This document shows, one piece after another, positions 52,506 to 61,891 of a DNA stretch of 64,000 nt. How positions within the stretch are numbered: position 1 is the first letter of the stretch; the number at the start of each line of letters is the position of its first letter. This DNA comes from Bacteroidaceae bacterium. Its GTDB lineage: Bacteria; Bacteroidota; Bacteroidia; Bacteroidales; Bacteroidaceae. A model generated the notes under the pieces. It worked only from the letters and a program-made list of their open reading frames with translations. It was not told where the DNA came from and made no database searches. The stretch lies in contig JAGAQH010000001.1 in assembly GCA_017622815.1 (NCBI GenBank), positions 1-64,000 of the forward strand. Reading direction: 5' to 3'. The position numbers and the translations under genes are program-made.

Positions 52506-52892
52506 CTATCTGAGTCTGTCCAGACTTCTCACCAGCATTTCGTCGCGCAGTATGCCACGGAAAGCCAGATACAGCAGTATGGCGTTTATGGCCGGTATGG
52601 AGGCCCACAACTGCGGGCGAAACTCGCCCACCAGTCCTTCGCCCACCATATAGGCAAAGGCCACATAAGTGGCATACCATCCCAACAGCAGGATGATGCA
52701 GAAGGTGCACACGCGCATCTGCAAGGCACGGCGGCGGAAGAGGAAGATGCCCATGAACTCCAGAACGCCAGTCACGGCCATTATTGCCGTCAGCGCCCAG
52801 GGGTGGTTCTCTGCCTTAACCTCGAAGACCACGCATACTACCGTCAGAACTAAGCATATCAGCAGATATAGGGTTTGTATTCTCTGTATCAT
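52506..52892 (-). CDS. DUF4293 family membrane protein
   Basis: A 128-residue protein opening MIQRIQTLYLLICLVLTVVC, the family signature, with four TM helices and a closing NAILLYLAFRGILRDEMLVRSLDRLR (conserved I-x-K/R-D-E/x-L-V-x-S-x-D-R-L-R). Function unknown. In Bacteroidetes this gene commonly follows rpoZ-like genes, as here (omega ends 30 bp upstream). Confidence 0.92.
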   Translation of the reverse strand: MIQRIQTLYLLICLVLTVVCVVFEVKAENHPWALTAIMAVTGVLEFMGIFLFRRRALQMRVCTFCIILLLGWYATYVAFAYMVGEGLVGEFRPQLWASIPAINAILLYLAFRGILRDEMLVRSLDRLR

Positions 52893-52922
52893 GACTGTAT
52901 ATCAATGCGGTCCGGACAGGAA

Positions 52923-53264
52923 TCAGTTTTCGTCCTCCAGAGCCATGTCCTGAACCAGTTTGCGGTGGTGCACACGTCCTTCCTCAAACTCCTCTATGGC
53001 AATCAGTGTAGCCTTGGGCATTCTCTCGTAGTAGCGGCTTATCTCTATCTGCTCGCGGTTCTCAAAGACTTCTTCCAAAGAATCGTTGGAAGTGGCAAAC
53101 TCCTGAAGTTTCTGGTTCAGTTCCTGCTTGATGTCGGCAGAAATCTGATTGGCGCGCTTGCCGATGATGGCCACGCTCTCGTAGATGTTGCCGGTTTCCT
53201 CACAAAGGTTCATGATGTCGCGTGTCACCGTATTGGTGGGCGCTTTGGTCTTCTTGTAATCCAT
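52923..53264 (-). CDS. rpoZ: DNA-directed RNA polymerase omega subunit (Bacteroidetes type)
   Basis: A 113-residue protein. ETGNIYESVAIIGKRANQIS is the omega/Rpb6-like core (the usual N-x-Y-x-x-x-x-x-x-x-K-R-A-x-Q-I), and the C terminus is extended with an acidic tail. It stabilises RNA polymerase assembly. It lies between bamD and the DUF4293 gene on minus, the usual Bacteroidetes order. Confidence 0.9.
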   Translation of the reverse strand: MDYKKTKAPTNTVTRDIMNLCEETGNIYESVAIIGKRANQISADIKQELNQKLQEFATSNDSLEEVFENREQIEISRYYERMPKATLIAIEEFEEGRVHHRKLVQDMALEDEN

Positions 53265-53309
53265 ATCTTGTTAATGTATCTTTTTATTCGTTATCGTCTG
53301 TCTGCACAA

Positions 53310-54164
53310 TCAGTCCACCATTTCATTCTTGGAAGCATGCTTTTCCACGTAGTTCGTGCTCTTGCTCATGATCTTCTCGGCTTCCTTGATGTACTTGCTT
53401 TCAGGGAAATCGTTTACGAATGCATAATATTCGTCTATGCAGTCGCGATAGCGCGACAAGCGTTTTGAATCTACGCTCTGCTCTGCCAGAAGGAATCTGG
53501 AACGGAGTATCATGATGGAAAGTTCCTCACGACGCTCGGGCTTGGCAAAGGGGAAGTCGCGCAGGGCGTTCTGTGCCGTCACCACACATGCCTCGTAGTT
53601 GCTGCCTCCGTAGGTGCAGTTCATGGTGTACGAGCCGAGGTCGTAATACAGTTTGGCATTGAGGTATTCCTTCTCCACCAGTTTGTCCTGCAGGGAATAT
53701 ATCATTTCCATAGTGCTGGCCTTGATGGAGGTGTAGGGGTAGTAGTCGAGGAAGTCCTGGAACTCCTTTATGGCCTCGAAGGTGCTCTGCTGGTCCAGGC
53801 GCGGGTCGGGAGTCATGTTGTACAACGACAGGCCGCAATAGTAACGCGCATATTCCACGTACAGTCCCTTGGGGTACACCTGATAGTACTTGCGGAAGTA
53901 TTGGGATGCCGCATCGTAGTCCTTATTGCGGAAATTGCTCATGGCAGCCAGATACAGGCTTTCCTCGGCATTGGCTGTTCCCTTCATCACTGCCAGCACC
54001 TCGGCAAAGTACATGCTGGCCTGCCCGTACTTGCCCTCGGCATAGAGGGACTTGGCGGCCTCGTACTTGTATTCATAGTCCTGGGTATTCTGCAAGGCTG
54101 TCCACTTGGTACAGGAACCGAGGAATGTGGCCAGCACGGCTATCAGCAAACAATGTTTCTTCAT
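53310..54164 (-). CDS. bamD: Outer membrane protein assembly factor BamD
   Basis: A lipoprotein of 284 residues (MKKHCLLIAVLATFLGSC, lipobox LGSC) with TPR-like helices: YEYKYEAAKSLYAEGKYGQA, SLYLAAMSNFRNKDYDAASQ and YFRKYYQVYPKGLYVEYARY, typical of YfiO/BamD. It works with BamA to insert outer-membrane barrels. Earlier in-frame ATGs at 54188 and 54173 are possible starts; the ATG at 54164 gives the standard signal peptide. Promoter element at 54209-54216. Confidence 0.93.
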   Translation of the reverse strand: MKKHCLLIAVLATFLGSCTKWTALQNTQDYEYKYEAAKSLYAEGKYGQASMYFAEVLAVMKGTANAEESLYLAAMSNFRNKDYDAASQYFRKYYQVYPKGLYVEYARYYCGLSLYNMTPDPRLDQQSTFEAIKEFQDFLDYYPYTSIKASTMEMIYSLQDKLVEKEYLNAKLYYDLGSYTMNCTYGGSNYEACVVTAQNALRDFPFAKPERREELSIMILRSRFLLAEQSVDSKRLSRYRDCIDEYYAFVNDFPESKYIKEAEKIMSKSTNYVEKHASKNEMVD

Positions 54165-54208
54165 TACTTTCATGTCTCGTACACGCATAGCGCGCGACTT
54201 TCAGCGTG

Positions 54209-54216
54209 CAAAGATA
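54209..54216 (-). promoter_or_regulatory. bamD -7 element
   Basis: TATCTTTG on minus, about 45 nt before the chosen start. Confidence 0.5.
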
Positions 54217-54310
54217 CGAAAAATAAATGAAGATACGGCATGCTGACCGAACATTTTGAGCCGCCAGTCCCGTTTTAGCCCATTACAGGACGACAAAAAG
54301 GCCTTTGGGC

Positions 54311-54341
54311 TTGCTTATAAGAGGACATTTCAATACCTTTG
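54311..54341 (+). promoter_or_regulatory. uvrB promoter (leaderless type)
   Basis: TTG (54311-54313), 20 nt, TACCTTTG (54334-54341), then CAAT and the ATG at 54346. Confidence 0.7.
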
Positions 54342-54345
54342 CAAT

Positions 54346-56364
54346 ATGAATTTCGAACTGACGTCCAAATTCCATCCTACCGGAGACCAGCCCGAGGCGA
54401 TACGTCAACTGACCGACGGAGTGCTGAGCGGAACACCTGCCCAGGTGCTGCTTGGCGTGACGGGCAGCGGAAAGACGTTCACCATTGCCAACGTGATTGC
54501 CAACGTGGGCAAACCCACCCTCATCCTCTCGCACAACAAGACGCTGGCGGCCCAACTCTACGGCGAGATGAAGCAGTTCTTCCCCAGGAATGCCGTGGAA
54601 TACTATGTCTCCTACTACGACTACTACCAGCCCGAGGCATACATCCCCAGCACGGACACCTACATAGAGAAGGACCTGGCCATAAACGGAGAGATTGACA
54701 AACTGAGGCTGGCGGCCACATCGGCCCTGCTTTCGGGCAGGAAGGATGTCATAGTGGTGGGGTCCGTGTCATGCATCTACGGTATGGGCAACCCTCTCAC
54801 ACTGAGCGAGAACAGCATAGACATACGGGTGGGCCAGCGGCTGGACCGCAACAACCTTCTGCGCAAACTCATAGCGGCGCTTTACGTGCGCAACGATGTC
54901 ACGCCCAACCGCGGCGACGTGCGTGCCATAGGCGACACGGTGGACATCTGGCTGGCTTATGCCGACACGGTGCTGAGGGTGACTTACTGGGACGACGAGA
55001 TAGAGGCCATACAGGAACTGGACCCTCAGAGCATGCAGGCAAGGGGTTCGTTCCAGGACTACCGCATCTACCCTGCCAACCTGTTCATGACCAGCAAGGA
55101 CACCCAGGAGGCCGCCATCCGCCAGATAGAGGAGGACCTGGAGAAGCAGGTGCAATTCTTCACGGAGATAGGCAAGACCTTCGAGGCCAAGCGTCTGGAG
55201 GAGCGCGTGCGCTACGACATAGAGATGATACGCGAACTGGGGCACTGCTCGGGCATAGAGAACTATTCACGCTATTTCGACGGACGCCAGCCGGGACAAC
55301 GCCCCTACTGCCTGCTGGATTTCTTTCCCGACGACTTCCTGCTGGTGGTGGACGAAAGTCACGAGTCCATACCGCAGATAGGTGCCATGTACGGTGGCGA
55401 CCAGGCCCGAAAGAAGAACCTGGTGGAATACGGTTTCCGCCTGCCTGCTGCCAAGGACAACCGCCCATTGCAATTCGCCGAGTTCGAGGAACTTACCCCG
55501 CAGACAATATATGTTTCCGCCACTCCTGCCGACTATGAACTGGAGAAGAGCGAGGGTGTGGTGGTGGAGCAACTCATCCGTCCCACGGGCCTGCTCGACC
55601 CGAGGATAGAGGTGCGCCCCTCCAAGAACCAGATTGACGACCTGATGGAGGAGATACAGTTGCGCGTGGAGCGTCAGGAGCGTGTACTCGTCACCACCAT
55701 TGCCAAGCGCATGGCGGAAGAACTCTCGGAGTACCTGTTGAGGCACGGCATAAAGACAACCTACATACATTCCGACGTGGACACACTGGAGCGTATCCGC
55801 ATAATGGACGCGCTGAGAAGCGGCGTGTACGACGTGCTTGTGGGTGTGAACCTCCTTCGCGAGGGTCTGGACCTGCCCGAGGTGTCGCTCGTGGCCATAT
55901 TGGATGCGGACAAGGAGGGTTTCCTGCGCAGTTACAGAAGCCTGACGCAGACCATCGGCCGTGCCGCGCGCAACCTCAACGGCCTCGCCATCTTCTATGC
56001 CGACAACATGACGGGGTCCATGCAGAAGACCATCGAGGAGACCGAGCGCCGGCGCGAGAAGCAGATGCGCTACAACATGGAGCACAACATCACGCCCACA
56101 CAGATACAGAAAGCGCGCACCATGACCAACCTGCTGGAAATCCAGAAGGAGATTGGCGACAAGCGTGCCTATGTGGAGGTGGAGGCTCCAAGCATGAAGG
56201 TGGCAGACCCGATAATAGAGAGCATGTCGCCCAAGCAACTGAAAAAGGCTATCGACACCACACGCCAGCGCATGCAGGAGGCGGCAAAGAAACTGGACTT
56301 CACCCTTGCCGCCCAACTTCGCGACGAGATGCTGCGCATGATGAACATGCTGGAGGAGGAGTAG
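54346..56364 (+). CDS. uvrB: Excinuclease ABC subunit B
   Basis: A 672-residue helicase-like repair protein. Walker A GVTGSGKTFT, the beta-hairpin YYVSYYDYYQPEAYIPSTDTYIEKD, the DESH-type box VVDESHES, QTIGRAARN (motif VI) and the C-terminal UvrC-binding UVR helix pair are all present. The start at 54346 (MNFELTSKF) matches UvrB length; a longer frame from 54256 would cross the promoter. Together with UvrA it verifies damage and recruits UvrC. Confidence 0.98.
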   Translation: MNFELTSKFHPTGDQPEAIRQLTDGVLSGTPAQVLLGVTGSGKTFTIANVIANVGKPTLILSHNKTLAAQLYGEMKQFFPRNAVEYYVSYYDYYQPEAYIPSTDTYIEKDLAINGEIDKLRLAATSALLSGRKDVIVVGSVSCIYGMGNPLTLSENSIDIRVGQRLDRNNLLRKLIAALYVRNDVTPNRGDVRAIGDTVDIWLAYADTVLRVTYWDDEIEAIQELDPQSMQARGSFQDYRIYPANLFMTSKDTQEAAIRQIEEDLEKQVQFFTEIGKTFEAKRLEERVRYDIEMIRELGHCSGIENYSRYFDGRQPGQRPYCLLDFFPDDFLLVVDESHESIPQIGAMYGGDQARKKNLVEYGFRLPAAKDNRPLQFAEFEELTPQTIYVSATPADYELEKSEGVVVEQLIRPTGLLDPRIEVRPSKNQIDDLMEEIQLRVERQERVLVTTIAKRMAEELSEYLLRHGIKTTYIHSDVDTLERIRIMDALRSGVYDVLVGVNLLREGLDLPEVSLVAILDADKEGFLRSYRSLTQTIGRAARNLNGLAIFYADNMTGSMQKTIEETERRREKQMRYNMEHNITPTQIQKARTMTNLLEIQKEIGDKRAYVEVEAPSMKVADPIIESMSPKQLKKAIDTTRQRMQEAAKKLDFTLAAQLRDEMLRMMNMLEEE

Positions 56365-57239
56365 AGGGGAAAAGGCCTATTTCAACCGCCGCCGCAATGA
56401 AAGAAACGGACCATCCACTTTGTCCCCTTGAGACAGGGGGACGAGCCCACAGGGCGGAGGGGGTATGATAAACGGGAAACGGGGAACGGGAAACGGGAAA
56501 GTAGCATACCCCCCTCCGTCGCTTCGCTCCTCGTCCCCCTAACTTAGAGGGACAAAGCAAAAAAGAAGCGTCCACATCCATTTTGTCCCCTTAAAATAGG
56601 GGACGTGCCCGCAGGGCGGAGGGGTATGATATAACAGAGAACAGGAAACACCTTTCAAGTTACACCACCCCACAGCCGTGTCATTTCTTTTCAATATTCA
56701 CTCCTACCCTTTCACCGCCCCTCGGCATAGTTTTTTCTGACTCTTTGGGAAGCCTTTGACTCGTCCTCCCGAGGACAAGGGCTTGTCGTCCCGAGGACAA
56801 GGGCGAATCACCAATGAGGACAATGCCGTGTCGTCCCGAGGACAAAGGCGTGACAACACCGAGGGCAAAGACAGGGCATACAGAAATACCTAACACCCTG
56901 ATAAAGAGCACTTCACGAATTCTTTCCGAAAACATGACTTACATATAGGGATCAGGGTGTCTTGATAGCCAAGCAAGCGAGGGAACGCCTTATTGTCTTG
57001 TCATTATTTTTCCATAGGCAAAGCATGCCGATGGGGCAAAGGGTAATTGCTCTTGGTTCAAGGAGTAGCATACCCCCTCCCCACTCCGTGGTACTCCCCC
57101 TGCCTCAGGGGGAGAAAGGAGGACGGGGGCGATTGCTTTAGGAGAGAAAAGGAGGGTTGCAACATTGACTCAGGAAGAAAAAGAGGATGCCCATCCCTGT
57201 CCTTGGGGCAAAGCGGATGGCACATGGGTGCACACCTAC
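56365..57239. repeat. Long repeat-filled intergenic region
   Basis: No supported gene in about 940 bp between convergent uvrB and hisS. It has several copies of the GTCCCC...CAGGGGGAC + CGGAGGGGGTATGATA element in both orientations (about 56420-56470, 56505-56555, 56580-56630, 57069-57115), a diverged GGGAAACGG run (about 56470-56500) and the GTC...GAC cluster at 56757-56875. Confidence 0.65.
56757..56875. repeat. GTC...GAC / AGGGCGA dispersed repeat cluster, locus C
   Basis: Five units: GTCCTCCCGAGGAC + AAGGGCTT, GTCGTCCCGAGGAC + AAGGGCGA, a degenerate unit ATCACCAATGAGGAC, GTCGTCCCGAGGAC + AAAGGCGT and a degenerate GACAACACCGAGGGC. The first unit is a perfect 6+6 dyad. Confidence 0.65.
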
Positions 57240-57280
57240 AAGGAAGTCCCGCAACCGTTTGCCGGTTGCGGGACTTCCTT
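57240..57280. terminator. Strong terminator after hisS
   Basis: AAGGAAGTCCCGCAACCG and CGGTTGCGGGACTTCCTT form an 18-bp perfect stem with the 5-nt loop TTTGC, 23 bp past the hisS stop. Confidence 0.85.
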
Positions 57281-57302
57281 ATTTCATTACGTTTGCAGGT
57301 AC

Positions 57303-58664
57303 TTAGCCTTGTATCATTGCAAGCATCTCGTCGGGTGTGACGAGGTTCTGCTCACCGCTGACCATGTTCTTCAGCATCACCTTGCCTTCGGCCATTTCCG
57401 TTTCGCCCACGATGGCAACGTATGGAATTTGCTTTACATTGGCATATTGCATCTGCTTCTTCATCTTAGCACTGTCGGGGTAAATCTCGGTGCGGATGCC
57501 TGCCTGGCGTGCCTTGCCTACGATGGGCAGGGAATAGGCCACCTCGGCATCGCCGAAGTTGACGAAAAGCAACTGAGTGGCGGTGCTCACCTGCTCGGGA
57601 TAGAGGTCCAACTGGTTGAGCACGTCATAGATACGGTCGGCACCGAAACTGATACCCACGCCACTGAGGCCGGGCATGCCGAAGATGCCGGTAAGGTTGT
57701 CGTAGCGTCCGCCACCCGTGATGCTGCCTATCTGTACGTCCAAAGCCTTCACCTCGAAGATACAGCCCGTGTAGTAGTTGAGGCCGCGTGCCAGGGTAAG
57801 GTCGAGTTCTATGGGATTGTTCAACGGGCACAGGTTGTTGAGGGCATTCAGCACAAACGCTACCTCCTCGACGCCCTTCAGGCCTGTCTCGCTCTGTGCC
57901 AGCACCTCGCGCATGGTCTGCAGTTTCTCCTCGTTGGTACCACTCAGGTTTATGATGGGCTGGAGTTTGTCCACACCTTCCTGGGGTATGCCTGCCGCAA
58001 GGAGTTCTTCATTGACCTTGTCCAGACCTATCTTGTCCAACTTGTCTATGGCCACGGTTATGTCCACAATCTTGTCGGCCTGCCCGATGATGTCGGCAAT
58101 GCCGGAGAGTATCTTGCGGTTGTTGATTTTCAGGCACACACGGATGCCGAAGCGTGTGAACACGGTGTCAACTATCTGCATCAGTTCCACCTCGTTCAGC
58201 AGAGAGTCGCTGCCCACCACGTCGGCATCGCACTGGTAGAACTCGCGGTAGCGTCCCTTCTGCGGACGGTCGGCGCGCCATACGGGCTGGATCTGATAGC
58301 GGCGGAAGGGCATCTGCAACTCCTCGCGGTGCTGGACAACGTAGCGTGCGAAGGGCACGGTGAGGTCGTAGCGCAGTCCCTTCTCCGACAACTGGGAGGT
58401 AAGGCGGCCCAAGGTGTTGCCCGTCCAGTCCTCGGCAGATACATGCGAACGGAAGTCGCCGCTGTTGAGAATCTTGAACAGAAGTTTGTCGCCTTCCTCG
58501 CCGTACTTGCCCATCAGCGTGGAGAGGTTCTCCATGGCTGGGGTCTCTATCTGCTGGAAGCCGTAGAGAGCATATACGGAACGTATGGTGTCGAAAATGT
58601 AGTTGCGGCGCGCCATTTCCACGGGGCCGAAATCGCGCGTGCCCTTTGGTATGCTTGGTTTCAT
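57303..58664 (-). CDS. hisS: Histidyl-tRNA synthetase
   Basis: A 453-residue class II synthetase. Motif 1 region [14 protein letters not shown], motif 2 [20 protein letters not shown], the histidine-specific [15 protein letters not shown] and motif 3 [13 protein letters not shown] with [10 protein letters not shown] are all visible, followed by the anticodon-binding domain. Attaches His to tRNA-His. Promoter -7 element at 58715-58722. Confidence 0.97.
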   Translation of the reverse strand: MKPSIPKGTRDFGPVEMARRNYIFDTIRSVYALYGFQQIETPAMENLSTLMGKYGEEGDKLLFKILNSGDFRSHVSAEDWTGNTLGRLTSQLSEKGLRYDLTVPFARYVVQHREELQMPFRRYQIQPVWRADRPQKGRYREFYQCDADVVGSDSLLNEVELMQIVDTVFTRFGIRVCLKINNRKILSGIADIIGQADKIVDITVAIDKLDKIGLDKVNEELLAAGIPQEGVDKLQPIINLSGTNEEKLQTMREVLAQSETGLKGVEEVAFVLNALNNLCPLNNPIELDLTLARGLNYYTGCIFEVKALDVQIGSITGGGRYDNLTGIFGMPGLSGVGISFGADRIYDVLNQLDLYPEQVSTATQLLFVNFGDAEVAYSLPIVGKARQAGIRTEIYPDSAKMKKQMQYANVKQIPYVAIVGETEMAEGKVMLKNMVSGEQNLVTPDEMLAMIQG

Positions 58665-58714
58665 ATATATCCTGTTTGTTCTTGTTTACGGAAAAACGTC
58701 TCTATTATTTCGTG

Positions 58715-58722
58715 CAAAGATA
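58715..58722 (-). promoter_or_regulatory. hisS -7 element
   Basis: TATCTTTG on minus, 50 nt before the ATG. Confidence 0.5.
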
Positions 58723-58828
58723 AGGAATATTCGCATAATACACCGCATACACAACATAAATATTTACAAAAAGTAGGGACTATGTCAAATTATCGCCACG
58801 CAAACTCCCCATTGTGCATATAATTATA

Positions 58829-58836
58829 TATCTTTG
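58829..58836 (+). promoter_or_regulatory. -7 element of the hook-protein operon
   Basis: TATCTTTG, 19 nt before the ATG at 58856; the -33 position lacks a spaced TTG. Confidence 0.5.
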
Positions 58837-58855
58837 CGAAAAATAAAAGCGACTG

Positions 58856-61378
58856 ATGACATCAAGCAATACAGACATAACCAGCGTGCAGCACCAGCGC
58901 CTGAGGGACACTCTACGCCTAGCACAGAGCCGCCAGCAGAACATAGAGGAAAGCCTGAAGCGCCTGCGCTCATTGCAGGAAAAACTATACCGACACCAGC
59001 AGTTGAACTCCGAACTGGACATAAACTCGCGTGAACTGTTCATCCTCAACAAGGAGTTCGCCTCCATATCCGACGAGGCGACGGAAATGGACCGCTTCGA
59101 GACCTTCGAAAGCATCATGGCCCCGTTCCTGAGGATGCAGATGCTGGAGGCCGAGGCCGAGGAGAACCGCCGCACGGGCATGGAACTGGAGCAACAACTC
59201 CGCCTGACGAGCAACAGGATAGAGGAACTGCGCAAGGTATTCATCAACAGCCGGGAAAACATCAAGACAACGGAGGTACAACACCAGGAACTTTGTGCCA
59301 TAGTGGAAGAATGCAGCCAGCACGACGGTGCGTGCGCCATCATCCAGGAGCAGATAAAAAGGTACGAGGATATCCTGGCGAAAGAGGAGGACCGCAAGCA
59401 CGTTATAGACAACAACATAGCCACACAGAACGCATCCATAGCCGACCTTGACAGAAGACTGGAGGGACTGAACAGCAAACTGCACACGCTGGAGAGCCAC
59501 GAGGCCATGCTGGAGCGTGCCGACCTGATACTGGGCATGCTGCACAGGCTGGAAGAACTTTCGGAGAACCTGAAACAGAAGAACCTCCAGTACAACAGGA
59601 ACCTCGAGGAACAGAGAAGGGCCGGAGAGGAACTGGCACGCACCATAGCACAGCATACCGACATAGAGCAGCAGATACAGACCCTGCAGGACGAAAGCGA
59701 GATACACCGCACAAACATACGCGGCATGCAGAGTTACGACGTACAGGAGAGGGTGATGAAACTGAAAAGCCGTCTGCTGATGCTTGCCGCGGCACAGAGC
59801 CTGTGGAAGCGCATAAGCAGCGGATATGCAAGCATAGAGGAGAAGACACAACTCATCAACTCTCTGCGTCTGGAGATAGAGCAGGACCTGAAGTACGAAC
59901 AGGAACTGACCGTAAACGTGGCCATGCTGAAACGCCTGGTGGCCGACAAGGAGTACTCCCTGAACATGAGCAAGAGCCAGAGCCTCATCAGCCTGAGAGG
60001 AGACCTGAAGGAGGGTACGGCCTGCTCGGTGTGCGGCGCCACGCACCATCCCTACCATAGCGACACGATGCAGGACCAGTACAAACTCATCAGCGACTTC
60101 CGCAGCGACTTCGAGACCATGTCCGGAGAACTGCAGGGACAGGAGAAGCAACTGGCCATACTGCACGACAAACTCACGCAGAACCTGGGACAGCAGATAG
60201 CCGAACAGAAGAACCTGGAGGCCGTACGGCTCAGGCAGAGCGAGGACGTGAAGGAGTGGAGGGTGTTCGCACAACTGGACCCCACATTCCACGACTGCTC
60301 GGCCAGCACTGACAGCGATGCGCGCATGGCCACCATACGCCAGTTGCTGGACAACGCGCAACGCGACCTGCAGGGTGCGGAGGCCGAACTGGGTGAGTTC
60401 AACTACCATACCACGCAGATAACCAACCTGTCTGGAAAGATAGCGCAGTTGGAAAGCAGGAAACTCGAGATAAGCCAGTACACCAACGAAGCCAAGTCGA
60501 GATGCAGGATACTGGCATCCGAGGGCAACAGACTGGACGACTCACGAAAACTGGCACAGGAAAAGTACCACAACCACTACGAACTCCTGCAACAGGACGT
60601 GACCATCCCCGAGTGGTTCAAGCAGTGGCAACAAAATGCGGACATGCTGTATCTGGACATCAGGCAGATGGCACAGGACTGGAAACAGACCAACAGGGAC
60701 ATTGCCGACACGAGGAAGGCACTGTCTGAAGCACATATAAAAAAGGAAATGCTCCAGGGCATGCTGAGCCAGTGCATGCTGAGCATAGACAACCTGAAAG
60801 AGGACCTCAGACTGCAACGCGGCAAATACGGGGAACTGCACGAACGCCGCCAACTGCTGCTCCCCAACATGAGCACAGGCGAGGCTCTGGACCGCTCGCT
60901 CAACGCCTACTACAATGCAAGGGCAGAGCATACCCGCTGTGCCGAGTCGCTGCAGAACATGGCACTGGAACAGAAGGAACACGAGGGCGCATACCGCAAT
61001 GCCAGAAAGAACGGTGAGATGCTGGACGACAAAGCCAGTGCACAACGCAACCTGGTGGACCTCTGGATAAGGGCATACAACGCCAACCACCCTCCCGTGC
61101 AATACAACGAACTGAATGCCGTACTGACACAGGACATCGACTGGAACGAGAAGCGGCGCCGCATACGCGAGAACCGTATGGCCACTTCCCTGCAACAGCA
61201 GAAGGTGAAGGCTCTGCAGGCGGAAATCATAGCATTGGAGGTGGACACCGGCACCCTGTCCAACAGCCAACTTGTAGAAAAACAGATAGCCACCGAGGCA
61301 CAGATTGAAGAACAGGAGGCCTTGCTCCGCGAGGTCCTCATGCAGATAGCAAGACTGAAATTAGACCTAGGGCTGTAA
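58856..61378 (+). CDS. Headless SbcC/Rad50-like coiled-coil protein with zinc hook
   Basis: An 840-residue protein that is almost wholly heptad-like, Gln/Glu/Leu-rich coiled coil. Near the middle is LKEGTACSVCGATHHPY with C390-x-x-C393, which is the SbcC/Rad50 zinc-hook signature. The ATPase parts of SbcC are absent: no Walker A or arm domain precedes the first coil and no signature/Walker B domain follows the second. No sbcD nuclease gene is adjacent. Two hooks could dimerise through zinc and form a long bridge. Whether it works with DNA, with an SbcC partner or elsewhere is unknown. It appears to lead an operon with an AraC-type regulator, DPP III and an alkylation repair gene. Confidence 0.75.
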   Translation: MTSSNTDITSVQHQRLRDTLRLAQSRQQNIEESLKRLRSLQEKLYRHQQLNSELDINSRELFILNKEFASISDEATEMDRFETFESIMAPFLRMQMLEAEAEENRRTGMELEQQLRLTSNRIEELRKVFINSRENIKTTEVQHQELCAIVEECSQHDGACAIIQEQIKRYEDILAKEEDRKHVIDNNIATQNASIADLDRRLEGLNSKLHTLESHEAMLERADLILGMLHRLEELSENLKQKNLQYNRNLEEQRRAGEELARTIAQHTDIEQQIQTLQDESEIHRTNIRGMQSYDVQERVMKLKSRLLMLAAAQSLWKRISSGYASIEEKTQLINSLRLEIEQDLKYEQELTVNVAMLKRLVADKEYSLNMSKSQSLISLRGDLKEGTACSVCGATHHPYHSDTMQDQYKLISDFRSDFETMSGELQGQEKQLAILHDKLTQNLGQQIAEQKNLEAVRLRQSEDVKEWRVFAQLDPTFHDCSASTDSDARMATIRQLLDNAQRDLQGAEAELGEFNYHTTQITNLSGKIAQLESRKLEISQYTNEAKSRCRILASEGNRLDDSRKLAQEKYHNHYELLQQDVTIPEWFKQWQQNADMLYLDIRQMAQDWKQTNRDIADTRKALSEAHIKKEMLQGMLSQCMLSIDNLKEDLRLQRGKYGELHERRQLLLPNMSTGEALDRSLNAYYNARAEHTRCAESLQNMALEQKEHEGAYRNARKNGEMLDDKASAQRNLVDLWIRAYNANHPPVQYNELNAVLTQDIDWNEKRRRIRENRMATSLQQQKVKALQAEIIALEVDTGTLSNSQLVEKQIATEAQIEEQEALLREVLMQIARLKLDLGL

Positions 61379-61432
61379 ACACTCACACACGCCCTACGGA
61401 CACCATACAGAAACCTGACTATAATCCTTATC

Positions 61433-61891
61433 ATGACAAAATACAACATTACAGAGAAGAAGAAGAAGGAGGCGGCATACATTACCGCCCTGAGCACCAC
61501 ACTTGTGGAGGAAATCTACGAGAAGATACTGCTGAAGTTCGTCGTGGAGAAGAAGTACCGCGATGCCACATACACTGCCGCCAAGATGGCCGAGGAGATA
61601 GACTGCAACGCACGCTACATCAGCGCCGTGGTGCACCTGAGATACAGGGACAACTTCTCGCAACTCATCAACGATTTCCGCATCAAGGAGGCCATGTACA
61701 TGATTACCGACAAGCACTTTGCCGACCTGAAGATGGAGGACATCGCATTGGCAACTGGCTTTGCCAACCGCCAGTGCTTCTATTCTGCCTTCTACCGCAA
61801 GAGCGGCATGACGCCCACGGAATACAGGACACTGCACAGCACTGGACAGAAGAAAAAGGACGAAAACCAAGACGACACAAATGAGGAATGA
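61433..61891 (+). CDS. AraC-family DNA-binding protein (HTH only)
   Basis: A 152-residue protein. The last 110 residues carry the double helix-turn-helix of AraC proteins: MAEEIDCNARYISAVVHLRY and the second KMEDIALATGFANRQCFYSA with FYRKSGMTPTEYR. The N-terminal 40 residues are a Lys-rich helix, not a sugar-sensing cupin, so ligand control is unlikely. The end overlaps the DPP III gene by 11 bp, so it is translationally coupled to it. Confidence 0.85.
   Translation: MTKYNITEKKKKEAAYITALSTTLVEEIYEKILLKFVVEKKYRDATYTAAKMAEEIDCNARYISAVVHLRYRDNFSQLINDFRIKEAMYMITDKHFADLKMEDIALATGFANRQCFYSAFYRKSGMTPTEYRTLHSTGQKKKDENQDDTNEE

Noticed and set aside
57165-58823. 552-codon plus-strand frame
   Set aside because: It runs through the hisS terminator stem and antisense to hisS, which has all class II synthetase motifs.
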